64,000 bases of DNA from Neptunomonas concharum (GTDB lineage: Bacteria > Pseudomonadota > Gammaproteobacteria > Pseudomonadales > Balneatricaceae). Position numbers and translations under genes: made by a program. A model generated the notes under the pieces. The model was not told the DNA's origin, ran no database searches, and was given only the letters and a program-made list of their open reading frames with translations. Each line of letters opens with the position of its first letter. The stretch's first letter is position 1. Positions 18,805 through 28,552 of the stretch are shown here, piece after piece. Where the stretch lies: the NCBI RefSeq assembly GCF_008630635.1, contig NZ_CP043869.1, positions 3,235,001 to 3,299,000 on the forward strand, written 5' to 3'.

Positions 18805-20787
18805 TTATAATAGCCGGCTAGCTACGTGGTAAGCCAACCAAGCACCTGTCCATGCCAAAGTAAAGCCTAAGCCAATAGAAAGAACAGACCAACGCCAGCT
18901 ACCGGTTTCTCTTCGAATCACAGCCAACGTTGCCAGACAGGGCATATACAGTAGTGAAAAAACCATCAACGCCAAACCAGCAGCAGGAGCAAGCCCTGCA
19001 GCAATAGCGATTTGCAGACCTTGAGTATCATCAAGGTTAGTGTGATAAACCATCGCTAAGGTGGACGCAATGACCTCTTTCGCCAGAAAGCCCGATAGCA
19101 AGGCGACGGTTTCTTCCCAGCCAAAGCCTAACGGCTCAAATACCGGCACAACCAACTGCCCTAGTTGCTCAAGCCAAGACATCTGAGCCCCTTGTGGAAA
19201 CGCCTGCAACGCCCAAACCGCCATGGAGCCTACTAAGATGACACCTCCCACTTTACTCAGGAAGTCTTTAACCTTATCCCACACATGAAGTAATAACGAA
19301 CGAAATGAGGGCCAGCGCCATGGAGGCAACTCCATGATAAAGGTTTCATCTTGCTGCGCTTTAATCCACCGAGAAAGTATCGCAGCAATTACAAAAGCCA
19401 CTAAAATCCCCAGCATATGAATCGCAAAAAGCGCGGTGCCTGCGTGCTCGGCAAAAAAGATGCCTGCCAACAAAACATATACAGGCAAACGAGCAGAACA
19501 ACTCATAAAGGGGTTAATTAAAATAGTAATTAAACGTGCCCTTGGTTCCTCTATGGTTCTCGTTGCCATGATAGCTGGAACATTACAACCAAACCCCATA
19601 ACAAGGGGAACGAAAGCTTTACCGTGTAGGCCCACTTTGCTCATCAGCCGATCTGTCAGGAACGCAGCACGTGCCATATAGCCACTTTGTTCCAGTATCG
19701 CTATAAAGAGAAATAATAAAACGACATTAGGAAGGAAAACCAACACCCCCCCTACTCCAGCCAATAGGCCATCAGTTATCACATCTCGAATAAGGGAGGC
19801 AGGGAGATTGACCTCAACCTGCTGACCAACCCACCCAACTGCCTGATCAATCCAATCAGCAGGATACGCACCTACCGTGAATGTCGCTTCAAAAACCAGC
19901 CACAGCAAAAAGAAAAACAAAGGCAACCCGAGCCAACGATGCAAGGTCACGCTGTCTAATACTCTATCAACTAAACTAATATCAATATGCGCTTCATCCA
20001 GCCCATGCAGTAAGCCATGAATAAAACCATAACGCCCTTGAGCAATAAGCTCCGTGGCAGACTCGTCGTGCCAATGCTGTAATTTTTCGAGTGCGGAGAC
20101 AACGCCGATACGCTCCGATTCCGTTAGCAAGAAAGCCACGTCACCACCGGACTCTAACGCCTGTACTGCTTGCCAACGCGTCAATCCCTCTTCTGTCAGA
20201 GATAGGATCGCTTGCTCCACATGCGGTTCATAATCAATGATGAGTGATTGGGCGGTGGTCACGAATGAACCCTTATGCATCGCTATTGCTTTAAGGGAGG
20301 ACACTATTTGATCCAGCAATGGCGCGATGACAACTTTCTTTCTGCCATCACTCGCCAAAACCGGTATACCCAGCTCTAGCTTCAATGCCTGAATATCAGG
20401 AATGCACTGTAAACGAGCCGCCTCATCCATCATATTCAAGGCAAGTACGACCGGCAGGCCTTGCTCAAGCAGCTGAGTAGTAAGCGCTAAATGTCGCGTA
20501 AGATGACTTGCATCCACAACATTAAGTATAAGATCAGGGGGCGAATTAAAGAGATATTCCCGTGTGACCCGCTCTTCTACTTTGTTCTGACTGAGTGAGT
20601 AGATCCCCGGCAGATCAACAAAGTGCAACATTACATCTTGGTGCTCACATCGCCCCTTTTTCACTTCAACCGTAACACCTGCCATGTTACCGGTACGTTG
20701 ATGCGCGCCTGTCAGCAAATTAAATAGCGACGTCTTACCACTGTTTGGGTTACCTACTAACGCAACGGTAAATTCTGACTTACTCAT
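18805..20787 (-). CDS. feoB: FeoB ferrous iron transporter
   Basis: Inner-membrane Fe(II) importer with an N-terminal G-protein domain: G1 GNPNSGKT near residue 12, G3 DLPGIYS and G4 NMMD. The transmembrane part carries the two Gate motifs, including GFGCNVPA and the FLAKEV region. At 660 residues it is shorter than the E. coli protein (about 770) but complete in motifs. The ATG at 20787 lies 18 bases after the feoA stop; a TTG at 20799 is possible. No feoC follows. Confidence 0.96.
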   Translation of the reverse strand: MSKSEFTVALVGNPNSGKTSLFNLLTGAHQRTGNMAGVTVEVKKGRCEHQDVMLHFVDLPGIYSLSQNKVEERVTREYLFNSPPDLILNVVDASHLTRHLALTTQLLEQGLPVVLALNMMDEAARLQCIPDIQALKLELGIPVLASDGRKKVVIAPLLDQIVSSLKAIAMHKGSFVTTAQSLIIDYEPHVEQAILSLTEEGLTRWQAVQALESGGDVAFLLTESERIGVVSALEKLQHWHDESATELIAQGRYGFIHGLLHGLDEAHIDISLVDRVLDSVTLHRWLGLPLFFFLLWLVFEATFTVGAYPADWIDQAVGWVGQQVEVNLPASLIRDVITDGLLAGVGGVLVFLPNVVLLFLFIAILEQSGYMARAAFLTDRLMSKVGLHGKAFVPLVMGFGCNVPAIMATRTIEEPRARLITILINPFMSCSARLPVYVLLAGIFFAEHAGTALFAIHMLGILVAFVIAAILSRWIKAQQDETFIMELPPWRWPSFRSLLLHVWDKVKDFLSKVGGVILVGSMAVWALQAFPQGAQMSWLEQLGQLVVPVFEPLGFGWEETVALLSGFLAKEVIASTLAMVYHTNLDDTQGLQIAIAAGLAPAAGLALMVFSLLYMPCLATLAVIRRETGSWRWSVLSIGLGFTLAWTGAWLAYHVASRLL

Positions 20788-20805
20788 TACCGACCCCAAG
20801 CAGCA

Positions 20806-21030
20806 TCACCTCGATACATTGTGCGTCCTCTTACGTAAGCAGATCTGCTGACGCCCTAAGCGATACGCACGCGGGTTCCCCCATGGAGAAACAGCGCTTA
20901 GCTCTATGGCATGGCCTTTTAAAATTCCGAGTGTGGCCAGACGCTGGCGCAATGTAGCCGGCCCTTTAATCGCCGTTATTTGAGCAGCCATGCCTTTTTT
21001 CAATTGATCCAACGTCATCCAATCAGTCAC
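20806..21030 (-). CDS. feoA: FeoA, small SH3-like iron transport protein
   Basis: Cytosolic 74-residue SH3-like partner needed for FeoB function. Family landmarks are LATLGILKGHAIEL and the C-terminal RQQICLRK. It is first in the feoAB operon, directly downstream of a Fur-like box. Confidence 0.92.
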   Translation of the reverse strand: MTDWMTLDQLKKGMAAQITAIKGPATLRQRLATLGILKGHAIELSAVSPWGNPRAYRLGRQQICLRKRTHNVSR

Positions 21031-21043
21031 TATCTATAAAAGA

Positions 21044-21060
21044 GAATACGAATGATTATC
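21044..21060. promoter_or_regulatory. Probable Fur box between feoA and the XRE-cupin gene
   Basis: On the minus strand GATAATCATTCGTATTC matches the Fur consensus closely in its left half and partly in its right half. It lies 14 bases before the feoA start and 23 bases before the divergent regulator gene, so iron may control both. Confidence 0.62.
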
Positions 21061-21082
21061 GAATTTACTCGTAAGAAAATAA

Positions 21083-21763
21083 ATGATCTTTATCAACCCC
21101 TCCCCAACTCCCGCACAAAACGGGAATAAGGACAAAGATAACGCTTTGTTTTATGATGCAGCCCAATTAGCTCAAACCGGTATTATTCACGTGACCCAGA
21201 GAAACACCCCAAATCTTGGCGCCGCCATGAAGCAGCGCCGTAAAGCGCTAGGCTTAAACCTCTCTCAATTAGCAGAGCTTTCAAAGGTCTCCCGCTCAAT
21301 GCTCTCTGAGATAGAGCGCGGCAATGCAAACCCCACCTTTACGACGCTCTGGAATATTACTCAAGCACTGGGCGTTAGCATCGACGAGCTTGCTCAAAGC
21401 AGCGTTGAAGACCCGCCTTTGAGAATCACTCGTCAAGACGCTCTCAATACCCCTCGAATGCGCAGCGACGATCAAGGGTGTGAACTGGTTGCCTTCAATC
21501 CAGTCACGACTGCTACCGAGTTTGAATGGTATGAGCTGATTATTCAGCCAGGTTGTGAAATGAGTTCAGAAGCTCACGCTGTCGGCACACAAGAGCACCT
21601 CTCAGTCATTGAAGGACAAGTTCAGGTCATGTTGAATGAAGAGGTTCATGAAACTGCCGGTCAAGGAGATACCCTAAGATACCCAGCCGACACCTTACAT
21701 AGTGTAAAAAACCCAGGAGAGAGCGTCGCCCGGGCTTTTTTAGTAGTGCACAAACAGAAGTAA
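21083..21763 (+). CDS. XRE-family regulator with C-terminal cupin domain
   Basis: The helix-turn-helix occupies about residues 46-105 (MKQRRKALGLNLSQLAE, then SRSMLSEIERGNANPTF). A cupin sensor domain (about 130-225) follows, with EAHAVGTQEHLSVIEGQVQV and a GD turn. Such proteins repress or activate nearby amino-acid, polyamine or sugar genes in response to a small ligand. It converges on tdh-kbl, which makes that operon a plausible but unproven target. About 46 residues precede the HTH, and the start lacks a strong ribosome-binding site. Confidence 0.84.
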   Translation: MIFINPSPTPAQNGNKDKDNALFYDAAQLAQTGIIHVTQRNTPNLGAAMKQRRKALGLNLSQLAELSKVSRSMLSEIERGNANPTFTTLWNITQALGVSIDELAQSSVEDPPLRITRQDALNTPRMRSDDQGCELVAFNPVTTATEFEWYELIIQPGCEMSSEAHAVGTQEHLSVIEGQVQVMLNEEVHETAGQGDTLRYPADTLHSVKNPGESVARAFLVVHKQK

Positions 21764-21784
21764 TCGCATTGCTAATGCAGGGGT

Positions 21785-22813
21785 CTACTCAGACCAGTTC
21801 AAGATCACTTTCCCTGATTCACCCGAACACATTGCATCGAAACCTTTCTGAAACTCGGATGCAGGATAATGATGCGTAATAATCGGCGTTAAATCTAACC
21901 CCGACTGGATCAAACTCACCATTTTATACCAGGTATCATACATCTCTCGTCCGTAGATACCCTTTAACTCAAGCCCTTTGAAAATCACTTTGGACCAGTC
22001 GATGGAAGTCGAATCTGGCAGAATGCCTAGCATTGCTATCTTTCCACCGTGGTTCATTAAGTCCAGCATGGAACGGAACGCTTCGGCTGAACCCGACATT
22101 TCCAGACCAACATCAAATCCCTCTTTCATACCCAAGGCCGCCATCTCATCCGCAAGAGAGTACTGCGACACATTCACCAAATGCTTGATACCCATCTCCT
22201 TCGCCAGCGCTAGGCGGTACGGATTTACATCCGTCAGTACCACATGCCTCGCACCTACATGCTGCGCTACGGCTGCTGCCATAATTCCAATTGGGCCTGC
22301 GCCTGTGATCAAAACATCTTCGCCAACAACATTAAACGACAATGCGGTATGCACTGCATTTCCAAAAGGGTCAAAAATCGCTGCAAGATCATCCGAAATA
22401 TCATCCGGTATCTTAAATCCATTGCTTGCAGGGATCACCAAGTAGTCAGCAAATGCTCCCGCACGATTAACACCGACTCCCTGTGTATTTCGGCATAGAT
22501 GGCGACGCCCTGCCCGGCAGTTACGACACAAACCACAGGTTACGTGCCCTTCACCGGATACACGATCACCGACACTAAAACCTTCTACCTCACAGCCAAT
22601 TTCTTCGACAATCCCAACATACTCATGCCCAACCGTCATGGGGACAGGAATTGTTTTCTGCGCCCAGTCATCCCAGCGATAGATATGCACATCCGTGCCA
22701 CAAATTGCCGTTTTCTTAATTCGTATCAGAAGATCATTATGCCCAACCAGAGGCTTTTCTGCTTCATGCAACCAAATACCCTCTTGAGGATATAGCTTTG
22801 CTAATGTTCTCAT
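21785..22813 (-). CDS. tdh: L-threonine 3-dehydrogenase
   Basis: Zinc- and NAD-dependent oxidation of L-threonine to 2-amino-3-oxobutyrate. It shows the catalytic-zinc Cys38 ([10 protein letters not shown]), GHEYVG, the four-cysteine structural zinc lobe (CGLCRNC, then C) and the Rossmann [10 protein letters not shown]. At 342 residues it matches the E. coli enzyme. It starts 12 bases after kbl, the enzyme that consumes its product. Confidence 0.97.
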   Translation of the reverse strand: MRTLAKLYPQEGIWLHEAEKPLVGHNDLLIRIKKTAICGTDVHIYRWDDWAQKTIPVPMTVGHEYVGIVEEIGCEVEGFSVGDRVSGEGHVTCGLCRNCRAGRRHLCRNTQGVGVNRAGAFADYLVIPASNGFKIPDDISDDLAAIFDPFGNAVHTALSFNVVGEDVLITGAGPIGIMAAAVAQHVGARHVVLTDVNPYRLALAKEMGIKHLVNVSQYSLADEMAALGMKEGFDVGLEMSGSAEAFRSMLDLMNHGGKIAMLGILPDSTSIDWSKVIFKGLELKGIYGREMYDTWYKMVSLIQSGLDLTPIITHHYPASEFQKGFDAMCSGESGKVILNWSE

Positions 22814-22825
22814 ATTACCGTCCTT

Positions 22826-24016
22826 TTAAATCACGCCCAGCTCTTTACCCACTTCAGTAAAAGCGGCAACCGCTGCATCCAACTGTTGCCGCGAATGAGA
22901 TGCGGACATTTGGGTACGAATCCTTGCCTGATCCTTAGGCACGACCGGAAAAGAGAAACCGATGACATAAACACCTTTCTCTAATAGCCTGTCAGCCATA
23001 CGCGATGCCAAGGAAGCATCGCCTATCATGACAGGGATGATGGCATGATCACATCCCGCTAAAGTAAAACCTACTTGCTCCATTTCTTTACGAAAATAAT
23101 GAGCATTTTCTGATAGTTGCTTGCGTAACTCCCCACCCTGCTCCACCAAATCCAATGCCTTTAACGTTGCCTGAACGATAGACGGTGCCAAGGAGTTAGA
23201 AAACAAATACGGACGAGAACGCTGCCGCAACCAACTGATGACCTCTTTACGCCCAGCGGTGTAACCGCCCGAGGCTCCCCCAAGCGCCTTACCAAATGTG
23301 CCGGTGAGAATATCTATGCGATCGAGCACCCCTGCATACTCATGGCTACCACGGCCATGCTCTCCGACAAAGCCAACCGCATGAGAATCATCAACCATGA
23401 CGAGCGCGTTATAGGTATCAGCAAGGTCACAAATTCCGGCCAGATCAGCAATGACACCGTCCATAGAAAAGACGCCATCAGTCACAATGAGACGAACCCG
23501 TGCATCCTGAGCTTGTTGCAAACAGGTTTCTAGTTCCTGAAGGTTATTATTGGCGTAGCGCATGCGCCGAGTTTTACTTAAGCGAACACCATCGATGATA
23601 CTGGCATGATTTAGCGCGTCACTGATGATGACATCCTCTTCCCCAAGAATGGTTTCAAACAACCCACCATTGGCATCGAAACAGGATGAATAAAGAATGG
23701 CATCGTCCATGCCAAGAAAAGCACTTAGCCTCGCTTCTAACGTTTTATGAATATCTTGTGTGCCACAAATAAAACGAACTGAAGATACGCCAAAACCATG
23801 TTCCTCCAACCCTTGTTTTGCTGCCGCTATTAGCGCTGGATGGTTGGACAGACCTAAATAATTATTGGCACAGAGATTAATGACCTCTTGCCCACTATCA
23901 AGTTGAATGATTGCAGATTGAGGCGAGGTGATAAGTCTTTCACGCTTAAACAGACCCTGCTCTTTTAACTGCTCTGTTTGGGCCGCTAGTTGCTGAAAAA
24001 ATACAGAACGATGCAT
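22826..24016 (-). CDS. kbl: Glycine C-acetyltransferase (2-amino-3-ketobutyrate CoA ligase)
   Basis: Pyridoxal-phosphate enzyme that splits 2-amino-3-oxobutyrate with CoA into glycine and acetyl-CoA. With Tdh it forms the threonine-to-glycine route. The PLP-binding lysine is in [10 protein letters not shown], and VDDSHAVGF is the aspartate motif. The ATG at 24016 follows GGAGG, giving about 396 residues, the usual length. It is first in the operon and has two tandem operator-like sites upstream. Confidence 0.97.
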   Translation of the reverse strand: MHRSVFFQQLAAQTEQLKEQGLFKRERLITSPQSAIIQLDSGQEVINLCANNYLGLSNHPALIAAAKQGLEEHGFGVSSVRFICGTQDIHKTLEARLSAFLGMDDAILYSSCFDANGGLFETILGEEDVIISDALNHASIIDGVRLSKTRRMRYANNNLQELETCLQQAQDARVRLIVTDGVFSMDGVIADLAGICDLADTYNALVMVDDSHAVGFVGEHGRGSHEYAGVLDRIDILTGTFGKALGGASGGYTAGRKEVISWLRQRSRPYLFSNSLAPSIVQATLKALDLVEQGGELRKQLSENAHYFRKEMEQVGFTLAGCDHAIIPVMIGDASLASRMADRLLEKGVYVIGFSFPVVPKDQARIRTQMSASHSRQQLDAAVAAFTEVGKELGVI

Positions 24017-24038
24017 AGCACCTCCAAATCTCAAATAA

Positions 24039-24107
24039 AGGAATTAATTCCAATATATCAGATAAAAGGGGATTTACCACACTATGCAGGAAATAAATCC
24101 AATATAT
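24039..24107 (-). repeat. Tandem operator-like repeats upstream of kbl
   Basis: Two 20-base copies, AGGAATTAATTCCAATATAT at 24039-24058 and AGGAAATAAATCCAATATAT at 24088-24107, differ at two positions and start 49 bases apart. The first contains a perfect 12-base palindrome (GGAATTAATTCC) and the second a near palindrome. Same orientation and a spacing of almost five helical turns suggest paired regulator-binding sites for kbl-tdh. Confidence 0.6.
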
Positions 24108-24113
24108 AGGATA

Positions 24114-25166
24114 TCAAATAAACTTATCCACCCACTCTTCCATTGCTCCCTCTATTGCAATTCCTTTTGAATTCAACCAGTCATCGTTAAAGTAACTATC
24201 CTGATAACGCTCACCGCCATCACATAGTAAAGTCACGATACTGCCGCTCTCCCCTTTCGTTTGCATCTCCTCTGCTAACTGTAGTACACCGCAGAGATTT
24301 GTACCGGTAGATCCTCCCACGAGGCGATTTAATTTTCTCGACAGGAACCGTGTTGCAGCAATGCTTTGGGCATCCTCTACCTGTATCATCCGATCGATCA
24401 CTTCAGGCATAAATGAAGGCTCAACCTTGGGCCGACCAATACCCTCAATTCTGGATCCGCATGAAAGCGACAATGATCGGTCACCACTGTTGAAAGCATC
24501 GTAAAAAACAGAGCGCTCGGGATCGACTACACACAGCTCACACGGGTTACCCCAGTGCTTTTCATAACGGAGATAACGACCAATCGTCGCCGATGTTCCG
24601 CCCGTACCCGCACTCATTACAATCCAACGAGGTAATGGAAAACGCTCCGCTGACATCTGCTGGAAAATCGACTGGGCGATATTGTTATTCCCCCGCCAAT
24701 CGGTTGCACGCTCAGCATAGGTGAACTGATCCATAAAGTGTCCACCTAACTTCACCGCAATCTCCGCGGCTGCGTGGCATAAATCCGTAGCAGCAACTTG
24801 ATAGCATTGCCCACCATACAATCGGATTTGATCTAGCTTTTTTTGAGCCGTCCCCTCAGGTACAACTGCAATAAAAGGCAGTCCTAGAAGACGCGCAAAA
24901 TATGCTTCAGAGATAGCCGTGCTACCCGAAGATGCCTCAATCACAGGCCTGGCCTCTTTCAACCAACCGTTACACAAGGCATAGAGAAACAACGACCGCG
25001 CCAGGCGATGCTTCAAACTTCCCGTGGGATGGGTAGACTCATCTTTTAGGTAAATATCAATCTGCTCCAGCGCAGGGAAGTCGAGTTTGATTAAATGGGT
25101 GTCGGCAGAACGATTATAGTCGGCTTCTATGATTTGTATCGCACGAGCGGTCCAGTGTTGACTCAT
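24114..25166 (-). CDS. PLP-dependent L-cysteine desulfhydrase (Cds1-like)
   Basis: Fold-type II pyridoxal-phosphate enzyme of the cysteine synthase superfamily, with the Schiff-base lysine K52 in PTGSLKHRLA, substrate loop EASSGSTAISEA and the phosphate-binding SAGTGGTSAT. The PTGSLKHR motif and overall sequence resemble Cds1-type desulfhydrases, which release H2S, pyruvate and ammonia from cysteine, more than CysK or CysM. The 350-residue length also fits. It is divergent from an Lrp-family regulator. A cysteine synthase role cannot be fully excluded. Confidence 0.8.
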   Translation of the reverse strand: MSQHWTARAIQIIEADYNRSADTHLIKLDFPALEQIDIYLKDESTHPTGSLKHRLARSLFLYALCNGWLKEARPVIEASSGSTAISEAYFARLLGLPFIAVVPEGTAQKKLDQIRLYGGQCYQVAATDLCHAAAEIAVKLGGHFMDQFTYAERATDWRGNNNIAQSIFQQMSAERFPLPRWIVMSAGTGGTSATIGRYLRYEKHWGNPCELCVVDPERSVFYDAFNSGDRSLSLSCGSRIEGIGRPKVEPSFMPEVIDRMIQVEDAQSIAATRFLSRKLNRLVGGSTGTNLCGVLQLAEEMQTKGESGSIVTLLCDGGERYQDSYFNDDWLNSKGIAIEGAMEEWVDKFI

Positions 25167-25225
25167 CTCTTCACTCCCCTATATGAAGCATATTATGGAT
25201 GAGTCAGATGAGGAGAAATTTGCTA

Positions 25226-25249
25226 TTATTGCTACTAAAACAGCAATAA
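25226..25249. promoter_or_regulatory. Inverted repeat, likely operator of the Lrp-family regulator
   Basis: A perfect 8-base inverted repeat, TTATTGCT / AGCAATAA, with an 8-base spacer sits in the short AT-rich gap between the desulfhydrase and regulator starts. It is well placed to control both. Confidence 0.55.
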
Positions 25250-25265
25250 ATAGAATTTTTTTCTC

Positions 25266-25733
25266 ATGCAAGAAACAAAAATAGATAAAACAGACCGCGT
25301 CATATTACACGCTCTCCAAGAAAATGGAGAGTTGAGCATTCAGGAGCTTGCAGATTTAGTCAACCTATCCTCAACCCCTTGTTGGCGAAGAGTGCAAAAG
25401 CTTCAAGATTCCGGGGTAATTCGTAAGCATGTAGCTTTACTGGATGCGAGCAAGCTCAACCTGAATGTCTCGGTGTTTGTACACATCAAGACCCGCAATC
25501 ATTCAGCAGCTTGGTATACCCAGTTTGCAGAGAGGGTAGCCAACTATCCAGAAGTCGCAGAGTTTTACCGCATGAGTGGTGAGTATGATTATCTAATGCG
25601 GGTAGTTGTGGCCGATATTGCAGCCTTTGATCGGTTCTACAAACGCCTTGTAGAAGAGACACCTGACCTAAGCGATGTAACCTCAAGCTTTGCTATGGAG
25701 CAAATTAAATACACCACCGCATTACCGGTATAA
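25266..25733 (+). CDS. Lrp/AsnC-family transcriptional regulator (DecR-like)
   Basis: 155 residues: an N-terminal helix-turn-helix (about 8-60; ILHALQENGELSIQELADLVNLSSTPCWRR) and a C-terminal RAM ligand-binding domain (about 70-150). The divergent cysteine desulfhydrase suggests a DecR/YbaO-like role in sensing cysteine, since DecR in E. coli activates cysteine-detoxifying genes. The assignment rests on context. Confidence 0.85.
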   Translation: MQETKIDKTDRVILHALQENGELSIQELADLVNLSSTPCWRRVQKLQDSGVIRKHVALLDASKLNLNVSVFVHIKTRNHSAAWYTQFAERVANYPEVAEFYRMSGEYDYLMRVVVADIAAFDRFYKRLVEETPDLSDVTSSFAMEQIKYTTALPV

Positions 25734-25737
25734 GAGA

Positions 25738-26469
25738 CTAACGCAAAGAAGTCGCAGATTTCCATACCAGCGTTGCCATTCTACCTGTCTGTGGCGTACG
25801 ACGATAAGAGTAAAATCGCTCGGCATCTGTGAAGGTACAATATTCACCACCACTAATGCGATCAATACCTGCCGCTGATAATCGCAAACGCGCAAGGTGG
25901 TAAATATGCGCCATCCATTTCCCCTGACGTGGGGATGGTGTAAAACAATCTGACGATGCACTTAACTGATCACAAAATTGTTCCCTCACCTCCGGGCCTA
26001 CTTCGAATGCGGTCGGCCCAATTGCAGGCCCCAACCAAACGGAAGGCGACTCACCTGAAAAACACGCCAATGTATTCTCTAGCACGCCGTTCACAAGCCC
26101 TCGCCACCCAGCATGGGCCGCAGCAACCCGCTCACCGTCACTAAATACAACAGGCAAACAGTCGGCAGTCATAATCACACAAGCAAGGCCCGATTGATCG
26201 GTCCAGCAAGCGTCCGCCTCCTTTATGTCGCCTTTCGATTCAGCCAAAACACATTGGGTACCATGCACTTGCTTTAACCACTGCGCATGGGTAATTCCCA
26301 GATGAGCCAATAAGCGTGCACGGTTAGTCTGTACGTGTTGAGGATCATCACCCACATGATCTCCAACATTTAAACTATCATAAGGAGGTAGGCTAATGCC
26401 GCCCAAGCGGGTAGTAGAAGCCACGTGAACCTGCTCAAATAATGGAGTACTCGGGCGTATCAGCTGCAT
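25738..26469 (-). CDS. pgeF: PgeF/YfiH family peptidoglycan editing or purine nucleoside enzyme
   Basis: Laccase-domain protein of 243 residues with the metal-binding motifs TADCLPV and AAHAGWRG and the early KQVHG. Family members have been described as peptidoglycan editing factor and as purine nucleoside phosphorylase/adenosine deaminase. It follows rluD by 12 bases, the classic rluD-yfiH pair, and converges with the Lrp-type gene four bases away. Confidence 0.93.
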   Translation of the reverse strand: MQLIRPSTPLFEQVHVASTTRLGGISLPPYDSLNVGDHVGDDPQHVQTNRARLLAHLGITHAQWLKQVHGTQCVLAESKGDIKEADACWTDQSGLACVIMTADCLPVVFSDGERVAAAHAGWRGLVNGVLENTLACFSGESPSVWLGPAIGPTAFEVGPEVREQFCDQLSASSDCFTPSPRQGKWMAHIYHLARLRLSAAGIDRISGGEYCTFTDAERFYSYRRTPQTGRMATLVWKSATSLR

Positions 26470-26481
26470 AAGAGGCGCTAC

Positions 26482-27462
26482 CTAAAATGTCGATTGATCA
26501 AACTGATCACTTTGCTGGCTATCTGTATTCAAGACATCCAACAGCGCTTTGAAATCACTTGGCAGATCAACCTCCCATGACATTAATTCTCCTGTCACTG
26601 GATGCCACAGTTCCAGTTTCTTCGCATGCAGTGCTTGGCGTTTGAAACCTCGTAACATCTCCTGCGTTTCTTCACTCGCGCCTTTTGGCATACGGAAACG
26701 GCCACCATAAAGCTGATCACCAACCAACGGGTAGTTGATATGGGCCATATGGACACGAATCTGATGGGTTCGCCCTGTTTCAAGCTTTAGACGCACATGC
26801 GTATGTGCACGGAATTTATGCAACACTCGATAGTGGGTCACAGCCTCCTTGCCCATCGTAACAACCGCCATCTTTTGACGGTTTCTGGCATGGCGCCCCA
26901 TAGGCTCCTCAACACAACCACCACCGGTCATAACACCTTGAACAACCGCTTCATATTCACGCCCCATAGTGCGCTCCTGCAATTGGGACACCAGTTCCGT
27001 CTGAGCTTGAATGGTTTTAGCAACCACCATCAATCCGGTGGTATCCATATCAAGGCGATGCACAATACCTGCGCGAGGTACAACGGCGATATCTGGGTAG
27101 TGATGCAGCAATGCATTCATCAGCGTTCCCGAACGATGGCCCGCAGCGGGGTGAACGACTAAACCTGCCGGCTTATTAACCACCAGAATATCATCATCCT
27201 CATAGACGATATCCAGCGGGATATCTTCACCCTCATGACCTTCCATTGCTTCAATGGTGGCCTGAATGACAATATTTTCGCCACCGTACAGTTTTTCTCT
27301 GGGCTTCACCTGTTTACCATCAACGGTAATAGCCCCCTCTTTTATCCACGCTTGCAAGCGAGAACGGGAAAAGTCGGAAAAAAGCAGGGCCACGACCTGA
27401 TCTAGCCGTTTTCCTGTATGTTCACCCGGGACAATTGCCTCTAATTCTATCTTTTCTGACAT
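26482..27462 (-). CDS. rluD: 23S rRNA pseudouridine synthase RluD
   Basis: Makes pseudouridines 1911, 1915 and 1917 in helix 69 of 23S rRNA. It has an N-terminal S4 RNA-binding domain (about 15-75) and the catalytic Asp in IVHRLDMDTTGL. About 326 residues is the normal length. The ATG at 27462 is preferred over a TTG three bases upstream. It is divergent from bamD, as in many gammaproteobacteria. Confidence 0.95.
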   Translation of the reverse strand: MSEKIELEAIVPGEHTGKRLDQVVALLFSDFSRSRLQAWIKEGAITVDGKQVKPREKLYGGENIVIQATIEAMEGHEGEDIPLDIVYEDDDILVVNKPAGLVVHPAAGHRSGTLMNALLHHYPDIAVVPRAGIVHRLDMDTTGLMVVAKTIQAQTELVSQLQERTMGREYEAVVQGVMTGGGCVEEPMGRHARNRQKMAVVTMGKEAVTHYRVLHKFRAHTHVRLKLETGRTHQIRVHMAHINYPLVGDQLYGGRFRMPKGASEETQEMLRGFKRQALHAKKLELWHPVTGELMSWEVDLPSDFKALLDVLNTDSQQSDQFDQSTF

Positions 27463-27603
27463 CAATCTACCGATCTGTTGCTCTGATGATTTTGCTTAGC
27501 TTCCGGTTATGGTTAAATAGGCCGTTACGAAGCACTTTGCTCAGTATAACCGATACGGCGGGTACGCCGATAATCGACTACTTGGAATATCAGGATTTAT
27601 TTC

Positions 27604-28530
27604 ATGCGTTTGGTAAAAATCGTTAGCATTATAACCCTTTGTACTCTGGCATCCGCTTGTTCTTGGTTTGGCGGTGATAAAGAGCTCCCCGATATCCCTG
27701 AGCAGCAGCTTTATGATGAAGCCATCTCCGCTCTGGAGAGATCAGAATATCAGGTTGCTGTCGACAAACTGCAACTACTCGAAGCTCGCTACCCGTTTGG
27801 TCGCTACTCCGAGCAAGCACAGCTAGAGCTGATCTATGCTTATCACAACAATTATGAGCCTGATGCGGCCAGCGCGGCAGCTGATCGTTTTATCAGACTT
27901 CACCCCTCTCATGAGAATATTGACTATGCGTACTACCTCAAAGGGCTAACCGCCTTTGAGCAGGACCGTACGTTCTTTGAAAAGTACCTACCAATCGATA
28001 TAACTCAGCGAGACCCAGGTGCGGCGCTCGCATCGTTTGAGAGCTTTTCTACTTTGCTGAATCGTTATCCCGACAGCCAGTATGCTCCTGATGCCCAAAA
28101 GCGCATGGTGTTCCTAAAAAACCGTCTGGCAACTTATGAAGTACATGTTGCTCGCTATTATATGAAGCGTGGTGCCTTTGTCGCTGCTGCAAACCGTGGC
28201 CGCTTTGTTGTAGAAAACTTAAAAGAGACACCTGCTGTACCAGATGCACTCGCTGTTATGTTTCAGGCATACACCGAGCTTGGTATGACCGATTTAGCCA
28301 ACAGTGCTCAGGAAGTTCTACTGAGTAACTATCCAGACTATGATTTAAAAACCTATAGACAAGAAAATAAATCATTAATGGAAACAGCGACATTTGGGCT
28401 ATTAGGGGGCGCGGAAGAGCCTGTCCCACCGACACGCGCAATTAACCCTAAAGCTGCTGAAGCAGCAAAAGAGAAAGCTAAACAAGAGCGGTCTTTCTTC
28501 GACAAAATAACCTTTGGCGTTTTTGAGTAA
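27604..28530 (+). CDS. bamD: BamD, outer-membrane assembly lipoprotein
   Basis: Essential lipoprotein of the BAM complex that inserts beta-barrel proteins. The signal ends at the lipobox ASAC (Cys19). Five TPR-like repeats follow ([20 protein letters not shown] onwards, with [18 protein letters not shown]). At 308 residues it is longer than E. coli BamD (245) because of a lysine- and alanine-rich C-terminal tail. Confidence 0.95.
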   Translation: MRLVKIVSIITLCTLASACSWFGGDKELPDIPEQQLYDEAISALERSEYQVAVDKLQLLEARYPFGRYSEQAQLELIYAYHNNYEPDAASAAADRFIRLHPSHENIDYAYYLKGLTAFEQDRTFFEKYLPIDITQRDPGAALASFESFSTLLNRYPDSQYAPDAQKRMVFLKNRLATYEVHVARYYMKRGAFVAAANRGRFVVENLKETPAVPDALAVMFQAYTELGMTDLANSAQEVLLSNYPDYDLKTYRQENKSLMETATFGLLGGAEEPVPPTRAINPKAAEAAKEKAKQERSFFDKITFGVFE

Positions 28531-28552
28531 CGAGTACCGGAGAGCAAGTGTG

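Noticed and set aside
18805-20787. FeoB about 110 residues shorter than in E. coli
   Set aside because: G-protein and gate motifs are all present and FeoB length varies widely, so I see no truncation.
25486-25686. A 66-codon minus-strand frame inside the Lrp-family gene
   Set aside because: It is fully opposite a well-supported gene and has no plausible start signal.
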